DNA of 64,000 bases from Corinectria fuckeliana (lineage: Eukaryota > Ascomycota > Sordariomycetes > Hypocreales > Nectriaceae). Positions 56,509 to 64,000 of this stretch are shown piece after piece. The position numbers were made by a program, and so were the translations under genes. Below the pieces are notes generated by a model. The model was not told the origin of the DNA, ran no database searches, and saw nothing but the letters and a program-made list of their open reading frames with translations. Position 1 is the stretch's first letter, and each line of letters begins with the position of its first letter. Location of the stretch: contig WPDH01000053.1 of the NCBI GenBank assembly GCA_019137255.1, positions 175,989 through 239,988 of the forward strand, written 5' to 3'.

Positions 56509-58269
56509 CTAACATTGTCCCGTATCCCGTGACACTCGTCGTCCTTGATGAGAGCTGTGCATATTGCCATCCATCTCGTAAACAAAATGCGACTCCCCTT
56601 GCATCTCTGATGGCCTAGGCACAGACTCTAGCATCTCTTGAAGTAGCTGGAAATGGTATGTGGGGGGCTTATGCTCTGGCCGCATCGGAGTTGGCAAAAC
56701 CTCGACGGGTCGTCTTCGACGGATGTAGTAGAAGACGCCCAGGCCGATGAGACACACGCCGACGATGCTTGCAGCGACTGCACCGCCGATTACAGCACCA
56801 GAAGGAGATGAAGAGGGTTCTGCCTTGCCAGTCTCTGCCGTAGACTCCGTAGACTTCGTAGACTCCTCTTCCTCGGTTGTCTGGGCAGCTGATGGCTGCA
56901 CCACCGCAGTGGCATCGGAGCACTTCTCAGCAGTCTCCTCGTCGAATACACGCACAAGACTACTCTTTTTCGATGGATTGCCTTGCCAGAGAGTAAAGGT
57001 GTTTGCGTCGTGGTTCACCATGAGGTACGCCGACGTGAAGAAATATCGGCCTAGGGTAGCTGACTGACTCGCAACGCCATTCATGAGAAGTTCGCGGACG
57101 TTGTTCTTGAAGACTCGAGACCCGTTTCGATGGATGTCGACAAATGGCACAATGTACTGATTGTTGGGAACGCGGATTTCGAGCCCAGAGTCGAGGTAGA
57201 AGGTGACATCGCCGTCGAATCTGGAATGTTAGCTGGGTTTTGTGGAATGTGGGGACGACTGACTTACACATTGTCGGCATCAAACAGTCGTGCAGACCAA
57301 TGTAGGCCGTAAGAAATATCAGTGTGATTTATTCCCGTCACGTCGTCGAACTTGTCCACGTAGTCAAGCGGAGCTTCCAACAGAAGCTGTCGGTGCGGCA
57401 CCAGACAGCACGGCAGCGCAGCGTTGGACGGAAAGATGCTCTCATCAGACCCATCTCGAAAGTTGAGTTTAATGTCTGACAAGATGACCTTCATCCCGGT
57501 CCAACAGCCCTGCGTACCTGTAAAGTCGTCATAGTCGAGCGGCGCGGTGTAATTCGCGCCAATGACTTTTTCCTCGTCGTATCCTCCCAAGACGAGGGAC
57601 CCGTTGATGGTGTTTTCCACCCACATTCGCCCCCAGAACAACGACCACACGCGCGATCCAATCTTGCCGGCCGCTCGGAGGGCGTTGAGGTATGTCGAGC
57701 TTGACCCCAGGCCGAGGGGGTGCAGCATCGTGTACCCAGCATCCCACTTCATGCGAGGTATTCCGATGGGAAAGCCGTCCAGGGTGACGGAGCCGTTCAG
57801 CGTGAGGGTGTCGGTGCCGCCGAGACTCGTCGACACAAGCTTCTTTATACCCGTTTCCGACCCTTCGAAGCCCACTTCGTCTCCGGCGCCGCCGGCTGCG
57901 ACGATGTCGTTGGCCTTGTCGAAGGTACTGGACTCGTCCTCCTGGAACAGATTTCCTCTGCGAACCTCGCAGATTTGATCGTTCCAGATGATGGTTTTGT
58001 CGCAGTAGGCCTGGTCATCGTAAACCCACGTGTTGTTCAGCTCACTAACACGGTCAGCGCCGTTCTGTCCCGGGCCGCGACTCAACTTACGCCCAAGGAA
58101 GCAGAACAATGTCTTGCGCTGGAGACCCCATCTGCGCGGCGATGCCCTTCATGTAAGAATCGCGCACATCTGGGAGGACCTGGACGTCTTGGATCGTGAG
58201 AACCAAAGGCTCGGCGTCGCATATCGAGGCGGCTCGCACGGGGATGAGGAGAAATAATAACCGCAACAT
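56509..58269 (-). CDS. Membrane-anchored aspartic-peptidase-like protein, catalytic motifs lost
   Basis: Exons are 58269-58091, 58044-57268 and 57220-56509, giving 555 residues; introns are 46 and 47 nt. Residues 1-14 are a signal peptide (MLRLLFLLIPVRAA). The fold matches peptidase A1: a pro-like lead-in, GTDTLTLNG, a NGSLVLGGYDEEKV strand (typically SGSLLFGGYD in yapsins) and a final domain (YFFTSAYLMVNHDANTFTLW). However, the first active-site position reads LPWAELNNTWVYD where DTGSSDLWV is expected, and the second reads AALPCCLVPHRQ where DTGTT is expected. A Ser/Thr/Glu-rich stalk precedes one membrane span (about residues 460-485, stop-transfer RRRRP) and a cytoplasmic tail of about 70 residues. 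It is probably a non-catalytic cell-surface or secretory-pathway protein; the role is unknown. Confidence 0.82.
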
Positions 58270-58748
58270 TCTACGCTCTCGTATTGCGAAACAGGAACAA
58301 GAGTCGAAGAGGAGCCCAGCCGATAATATGAAGGGAAAAACTTGGCATTCCGCGGGCCTGCCGACTCCGTGCTGGATCTCCCTATGCAACATAGATACGA
58401 CACAACCAACAACCAACACCGACCATTTTCAGTGTCGAACTAACTAGGCGCCGAAACAATTGCCAAGGGCTAATTTCCACCGTGTCGGAAGGAAACCTGG
58501 GCTTTTGTTGGCCACTTTAAATAGGATCTGCAGCGAAATGGAGCCAGACGACCGAGACGACACAGCCGCAACAATGATTCGCTGGCCGATATGCTGTTGG
58601 TTGTGAATACTTCCAGCGGCTAACTCACAGCAAAGGGCGGTGCCGCAGGGGTTGAAATAACTCTGTGTTCAAGCTTATAATATGCGTCGCCTGGATCACA
58701 TCCCGTCTGTCAGGTCAGCTTCATCTCGAGGTGCAAATCTCACCCATC
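58270..58748. promoter_or_regulatory. Shared head-to-head promoter region (479 bp)
   Basis: The peptidase-like gene (minus) and the GH47 gene (plus) start 479 bp apart. TTTAAATA occurs near 58515-58522. Both products enter the secretory pathway, so co-regulation is possible but untested. Confidence 0.45.
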
Positions 58749-60459
58749 ATGGCTCGACCGTCGCGATTCATTCTGGTGGCGGGCGCCCTTCTGGCGGCAT
58801 TTACATTCTGGCATCTGCTGGTGCTGCCGGCCTCGAGGGTCAAGTTTGTGCCCAGCTCTTTCGACTGGTCTACCCCCCAGCCATTCTTCCCTCCATCCTC
58901 AATCAAGTCACCACCGGCCGGCCGGACAAAGCAGTTCCCCCGCGTACAAGCAGACGCGAGCAAGTTCAAACACTCACAGACGGCGGAGACTCGGCGGAAG
59001 GCAGTGCGCGATGAATTCCTCCGCAGCTATCGCTCCTACCAAAAGTTTGCGTGGATGAGGGATGAATTGGAGCCCCTTGCGGCGACGGGCAAGGATAGCT
59101 TCGGCGGCTGGGCAGCCACCCTGGTCGACTCCCTCGACACGCTCTGGATCATGGGCCTTGACAAGGAATTCCACGAGGCCGCCCAGGCCGTTGCGTCTCT
59201 GAACTGGGGCGACGTCCACGTCGGCGCTGTCAACCTGTTCGAAACGACTATCCGCCACCTCGGCGGCATCCTGGCAGCCTACGACCTCAGCGGCGAGGAA
59301 GCGCTGCTCCAAAAGGCCGTGGAGCTGGGCAACATGCTGTACGTTGCCTTTGACACGCCCAACCGCCTCCCCGGCTTCTGGCTCAACTTTGCCGATGCCG
59401 AGAATGGCAAGCAGGTAGCTGGCGTCCACGACCCGTCTGCGTCGTCGGGCTCGCTATGCATGGAATTCACCCGTCTGTCGCAGCTAACGGGGGACGCTAA
59501 GTTCTACGACGCCACAGACCGTATCACTCAATTCCTGGCGCAGGTCCAGAACAAGACTATGCTCCCGGGCATGTGGCCGGTTGCTCTGGACTTTATGAAT
59601 GAACAGGTCAACGACAATACCTTTTCGCTGGGCGCCCTGGCTGATTCGCTGTACGAGTACTTGCCCAAGATGCATGCGTTACTTGGCGGCTTAGACCCGA
59701 CTTTTGAGATTATGTATCGCACTTCTATGGACGTCGTGGCCAAGAATCTGCTGTTCCGGCCTATGCTGGCTGACAAGGCAGACGTCTTGTTCGCCGGCGA
59801 CATTCACTTCAACGAGAATGTTGAGTTTATCACCGAGAGCCAGCACCTATCGTGTTTCGTTGGAGGCATGTTTGCCCTCGGCGGCCGGCTAATTGACAAT
59901 AAGGAGCATGTCAACCTCGGAGAAAGACTCGCTCGTGGGTGCGGCTGGGCTTACAGCGCATTTGCATCAGGCATCATGCCAGAAATCTTCAACCTGATTC
60001 CATGCCCGACCCTTGATGCGTGCGAGTTCGACGAAGAGCGCTGGAAGCTAGAGGGCGACCAACGACTGACCAAGGGCTTCCGGCACGCGCGTGACGCGCG
60101 ATACCTCCTCCGGCCAGAGGCTATCGAGAGCATCTTCATCATATATCGCATTACTGGCAACCCTGAATGGCAGGATATGGCGTGGAATATGTTCCAGGCA
60201 ATCGTCAGGGAGACAATGACTGAACACGCTAATACGGCAATCGAGGACGTGACGAGGCAAGGTTCAGCAAAGACTGACTCAATGGAGGTGAGTAAACACC
60301 ACCGATTCAATGGTGTGCCGTACTGACAGGTTGCAGAGCTTCTGGCTTTCCGAGACACTCAAGTATTTCTACCTTATCTTCTCACCGCCGGACCTGGTCA
60401 GTCTGGACGAGTTTGTGCTCAACACCGAAGCGCACCCATTCCGAAGGCCAAGGTCATGA
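58749..60459 (+). CDS. Class I alpha-1,2-mannosidase (GH47), ER/Golgi type II membrane protein
   Basis: Exons are 58749-60287 and 60337-60459, giving 553 residues; the 49-nt intron has a GTGAGT donor and the TTGCAG acceptor joins DSME to SFWLSETLKYFY. The ATG at 58749 gives a short cytoplasmic N-terminus and one signal-anchor helix (FILVAGALLAAFTFWHLLVL). The (alpha/alpha)7 domain carries GGWAATLVDSLDTLWIMGL, NLFETTIRHLGG, LPGFW, SGSLCMEFTRLSQLTGD, HLSCFVGGMFALGGR, YLLRPEAIESIF and the calcium-binding end NTEAHPF. It trims alpha-1,2-mannose from N-glycans. Length and the anchored N-terminus fit a processing mannosidase rather than a secreted or EDEM-type one. Confidence 0.94.
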
Positions 60460-60929
60460 CATGAGCATCTCGGCTGGCTGAGAATGGGGAGCAGTAATGG
60501 AACTACCTTAGAATACTATTACCATCTACATACTCCTAACGTCCAGTCTGTGGCATATAATTGACCGCCAAGAGTTATCCAATGTCAAATTTCAACCCGA
60601 TCAAGATAATGAGGCCATTCAGAACCCTTTGCAATGGAAAAAAGGGGTTCCTATTCTGACCCCAGGGCATAGTCGAATTGTTGTAGAGAATGGGCCGATT
60701 TGGTTCGAAATGGTGCAGTATGACTGGGAGCCGGCCCAGGATCAAAAAGCTGAGGATGGAGGGCCGGCTCAAGAAGGAAGGGCAAGGCCTGACAGAGACT
60801 GATACATCCACACAATACCCAGGCAAATACGCGAGAGACCAATATCTTCAATATTTAAGTAATAAGTCTGTATTCTAGAGTGGAAGGCACAGGTCTATTC
60901 ATCATCTACTAAGATCATCAATTATTAAA

Positions 60930-61103
60930 ATAAAACTTCTCATTCTTTCCATTCTTACAGCCAGTCTCGGCGCCTATGCCAACCCGTCAGCGTCAAATGA
61001 TGGGCCAGGAAACCACAACCAGGACACAGATCTTGGCGTTAATATAACTAATATTAAGCTCGAGGAGAGAGGCAATAGCGGAATATGGGGGGTAGGAATG
61101 TAA
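60930..61103 (+). pseudogene. Possible relic of a small secreted protein (ATA in place of start)
   Basis: From ATA at 60930 the frame encodes a hydrophobic KLLILSILTASLGAYA segment like a fungal signal peptide, then a short hydrophilic part with an NIT glycosylation site, ending GIWGVGM and TAA at 61101. No ATG precedes it in frame nearby. Either the start has mutated from ATG to ATA, as a G-to-A change would do, or an upstream exon is missing from my reading. The family is not recognised. Confidence 0.3.
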
Positions 61104-61169
61104 TAGAGGAACGTGTAGAGACTAGGATTAACCAACATTGCTTTCTCGTAAGGCTGTTTACGTATACAT

Positions 61170-61409
61170 TTATCTATCTAAACATGTCCTGCGATGTGAC
61201 ATCCGGCCAGTTGCCGCTGCAATCTTGCGCTGCTTCCTCGACTCTTCTAGACCAACATACTCAAGACTACGGATGATTTTAAAGCGGTAATAGCGGCCTT
61301 CATCGTCAAGGCTGGATTTATCGCGACGAAACTGCTCCGCTGTTGTCTCTATTTCTATCGCAAGCTTCTTTAGGGTAGCTTCGATACGCGCAAGCCCACG
61401 CATTACCAT
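61170..61409 (-). pseudogene. Fragment resembling the C-terminal part of fungal patatin-like proteins
   Basis: The frame contains GRYYRFKIIRSLEYVGLEE followed by RKQRKIAAATGRM. This pattern (YYRFN..GLE.VGLEE...IAAAT) is one I associate with the region after the catalytic domain in fungal patatin-like phospholipases with repeat tails. Only about 79 residues are open, and no catalytic GXSXG part is nearby. It is probably a degraded gene fragment. Confidence 0.35.
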
Positions 61410-61634
61410 GTCAGTCTAAACCTTCAACAGTCCAGAGGCCCTTTTGCCTGGAACGACGGCGGATTTGGTCAAGAGCAAACTACATATCTTCACAGTAATC
61501 CCTACATAACCGACTACGACAAGCTAGTCGGCGAATATAAAACATGCCCTGATTCACTTGACGCCGTGCGTGACCCTCATTGATGCGTTGGCTCATGGTC
61601 ATTCTGGCACCCTTCTGCCATGAGTCCCGTCTAT

Positions 61635-63259
61635 CTATTTCTTGCCCAATTTGAGCCACTTGGGTATCTTCTTGCCAAGCTTATCCCCACTCCCCTCGCC
61701 CTTATTAGACGGTTGAGGGTCGGGCACGGCTTGGCCTTCGTCCTTGTCGTCAGAGACCACGGGAGGCTCCGGGACCTTGACTTGCTGACCCTGTTGCGCT
61801 ACATTTGACTTGAGGAAGGGTTGCTTCCGCACCGAGGCGGGGACGCCTTCGTCCCAGACTAGGTTGATGAGGGTAGGACCAGAGATTTTGTACGTCGTAA
61901 TGAGGCTGTTGGAAGGCTCGTCGTCGTTTTTGATGACCGTCTTAGTCCCAGGGAGGACCAGGTGGAAGGGCTGGCCGTCGTTGGCCATGACGTGCCGGAC
62001 TGCGTCGTATAGGAAGCGGCCCGTTTCCGACGGACTGACCTCCCAGTCGCTGCTGGTGTTGTCCGGGAAGCGGACCTTGACGAGGATGGACTTGATGGAG
62101 GCTATCTTGGTGGCTTCGGCTGCGGCCTTCTCCTCGAGCTCCTTGTCTGAGAGGAGGCGTCTGTTCCGCGAGTACTGCTGGAGGCGGGCCTGGTGGATCT
62201 GGGCATGGGCGATGGACGGAGTGTAGTCGGCCTCGTTGACTGCGGCGAGAGCGGCGGCCGGGACTGTTCCTGATGGGGCGAGGTATACGCCGACCGGTTG
62301 AAGGGGGTCCCTAGACTGCGAGTTGTCGATTTCCATGGTATCTTGATCAGCGGGTTGGTCGTCTGCCGAGCTTGGCTTTTCTTCCTCTTCGTCGCGCTGC
62401 TCTTCGCGACTTGACTCATCGGCAGGGACGGGATGAGGCTCTGTCATGGGCGTGTCTGGAGTATCCTTGGCGGGTGTGTCGACCTCCTTCTCTGATGATT
62501 CTGGCGGGGCTGTTGCGTCCTCCTTTTCACCATCCGCCCCCGTGTTAAAGAACTGGCCTATCTCCGCCATGGCATCGAACAGTGTCTGGTCCGTCTTGCG
62601 GTACGACAGTCTGATCAGCACACTCCCCGAATTGTAGCCCAGCTGCGACAGGGTCCGCTGGAAGTCGGCAAACGAGGCCAACTCCCTGCCCATGATGTTC
62701 AGCACGGGGATCTCGTAGTACAGCTGGCCGCCGCCGCTGCCGCCGCCACTCGTCGTCTGGGCGACGCCGCGGGCGGTGATGTTGATGTTCCGGCCATTGC
62801 TGGCCTGGCCGCTCTCGAACTGGCGCAGGACCGTCCACAGGGACAGGTCGCTGGGGAACTTCTGGATCAGGCGGCCGCCAGGGATCTCGCGGGCGTCGGG
62901 GGCCGGGACTTGCAGGGCGACCTGGATGGCGGAGGGCGTGTTCGACTTCTGGACGAGCTCGAGCTTCGCGCCGGGGATGAGGCCGGAGGCGCGGAAGGGG
63001 ACGGACAGGTCGACTTGTTTCTGGCGGTGCCTTGTGTCGAGAGTCAGCGGGAGGCTGTAGACTACAGCTAGCCGGAGGAGGGAGGAGGAGGAGGATGGAT
63101 GCAAGAGGGTGGACGGACTTACTTGATGAGGTATCTGTCGCTGGAAAGATTCAGCTTGGAGCAAGCCTGCTGCAGGACGTCGGTGAGGTACGTTCCCGGG
63201 TTCACCTTGACCGTGGTCCGCCGCAGGTCGGTGGCTATCACCACGACGTGGGAAGCCAT
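61635..63259 (-). CDS. ubx4: UBX-domain protein with N-terminal TUG ubiquitin-like domain (Cdc48 adaptor, ASPL/Ubx4-like)
   Basis: Exons are 63259-63123 and 63030-61635, giving 510 residues; the 92-nt intron has GTAAGT and ACAAG borders. The N-terminal TUG/UBL1 domain begins MASHVVVIATDLRRTTVKV and runs to about residue 75 (LIPGAKLELVQ). A second ubiquitin-like stretch follows (about 90-180). An acidic linker with EEQRDEEEEKPSS is next. The UBX domain (about 345-445) includes ILVKVRFPDNTSSDWEVSPSE and ends near SGPTLINLVWDE; the tail is Lys-rich (KKIPKWLKLGKK). Known role of the family: docking on Cdc48/p97 and controlling its hexamer state or its use in ER-associated degradation. Cellular site: cytosol and ER surface. 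The Ubx4 symbol is by domain order only. Confidence 0.9.
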
Positions 63260-63313
63260 GGTTGAAGCAAACGTGGAGCTGTATGGGAAGCTATGACGGT
63301 AGCGGTGCGGGGA

Positions 63314-63327
63314 GGGGGGGGGGGGGG
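63314..63327. repeat. G14 homopolymer run
   Basis: Fourteen consecutive G on the plus strand, 55 bases upstream of the UBX gene start on the minus strand (C14 in the leader). Length is likely uncertain in the assembly or variable. Confidence 0.8.
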
Positions 63328-63964
63328 TTTCTGTTATTAATGCAAGATAAGTAGGTATGCAGTATGTAGGTGCAAAGGTAGGCAGCTACTATGGAACGTG
63401 TGATTTCCCCTGTTCTTTGTGGGAAAAGGGGCGTCTCTCTTTATGTAGAAGAACGCAGCTCGATATAGGATGGATGCCTGGAGTTCGAACTGGTCCTGCT
63501 TGTCGCCGACGCCCACACCAGCTCGCGAGGTACGAAAGTACCTATACATGGCATCTTGGAGGGGTTCGGGATAGCGGGGGATTATGTCAGCAGCTTCTAG
63601 ATAGTACCACGGGCTTCCCATTTGGACAATTTGTCTCGATTCGACATGATGTTGAGATTCTTGAAGTAAGTAACCACTCAAGCGCGGACGCAGACTCAAG
63701 TTTCGAAAGGGTGGATGTTCTAAAGGGAATGCTTCTGTTTGGGGGGGGGGTTTACAACTCAAGTTGAATCTCAGTGGGAGGTTTTGGACAGTCACAAGCG
63801 TACTTCGGAAACAACATGCACTAGAAATGCTAAGCAATCTGTTTCCACTTGAGCATAGGAAGTATATTGGGCCTCATAGTAAGACACATGGGTAAAGATA
63901 GTCTCGGAGACATCAACTCTTGCATGGTCCAGGCCTGAGGTTCTGAGCGTGGAACATCGTCTTA

Positions 63965-63985
63965 CCCCCCCCCCCACCCCCCCCC
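63965..63985. repeat. C-rich run (C11-A-C9)
   Basis: Twenty of 21 bases are C, close to the window end. Such runs are prone to slippage and sequencing error. Confidence 0.8.
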
Positions 63986-64000
63986 TTCCTCCATCCCTTC

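Larger units (their letters stand above)
60460..61634. other. Convergent AT-rich region with coding relics (1.2 kb)
   Basis: The space between the GH47 and UBX gene ends contains three short, protein-like frames without intact starts (60930-61103 plus, 61170-61409 minus, 61407-61583 plus). Sequence around 60840-61160 is AT-rich. The picture is of decayed genes or repeats; the separate pieces are listed below and in Part 2. Confidence 0.45.
63260..64000. other. Intergenic, UBX gene promoter; homopolymer runs (0.7 kb)
   Basis: No gene is supported to the window end. Runs of G occur at 63314-63327 (14 G) and 63741-63750, and a C-rich run at 63965-63985 interrupted by a single A. Confidence 0.5.

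Overview
The window is nuclear DNA of a filamentous ascomycete. The genes carry short spliceosomal introns, mostly 46-112 nt, with GTRAGT-like donors, CTAAC/CTGAC branch sites and YAG acceptors. Gene content (CYT-4-type mitochondrial RNase, BtgE-type GH17 glucanase, GH47 mannosidase, HDEL-tailed PDI) and a mimp/impala-like MITE point to Sordariomycetes, probably Hypocreales. That placement is inference from protein flavour and the repeat. I found no operons, no CRISPR array, no rRNA or tRNA gene, and no secondary-metabolite or resistance cluster.

Layout, left to right: the C-terminal end of an unrecognised + strand gene (1-296); CYT-4/DSS1-like mitochondrial 3'-5' exoribonuclease (-); a 71-nt foldback element; a secreted GH17 cell-wall glucanase (+); a WD40 protein with a 23-fold Thr repeat (-); about 4 kb without genes that holds a 139-bp mimp-like MITE; cytosolic threonyl-tRNA synthetase (-, 8 exons); a HIT-zinc-finger SWR1-type protein (-) head-to-head with a 104-aa mitochondrial membrane protein (+); protein disulfide isomerase (-); a YqjM-like ene-reductase (-); mitochondrial cytochrome c peroxidase (-); the U1 snRNP protein Prp39 (-); a synaptojanin-like phosphoinositide phosphatase (+); an unrecognised disordered protein (+); 14-3-3 (-, with an 8-nt microexon); a secreted class 3 lipase (-); a small Cys-rich secreted protein (-); ribosomal protein L36 (+); a membrane-anchored aspartic-peptidase-like protein lacking both catalytic Asp motifs (-) head-to-head with a GH47 alpha-1,2-mannosidase (+); a stretch of decayed coding relics; and a TUG/UBX Cdc48 adaptor (-).

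Most genes are housekeeping and work in separate pathways: mitochondrial RNA and redox (CYT-4, CCP1, the 104-aa protein), translation (ThrRS, L36), splicing (Prp39), chromatin (HIT finger), secretory folding, quality control and glycan trimming (PDI, GH47, UBX adaptor), and wall or extracellular work (GH17, lipase, small secreted protein). I see no evidence for a co-regulated cluster. Exon junctions were worked out by hand from reading frame, splice consensus and family similarity; coding lengths were checked to be multiples of three.

The items most worth a second look are the MITE, the foldback element with near-matching 9-bp flanks, the catalytically dead transmembrane peptidase homologue, the 14-3-3 microexon, and the relic zone at 60.9-61.6 kb. 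I did not find a convincing wholly new multi-gene system.
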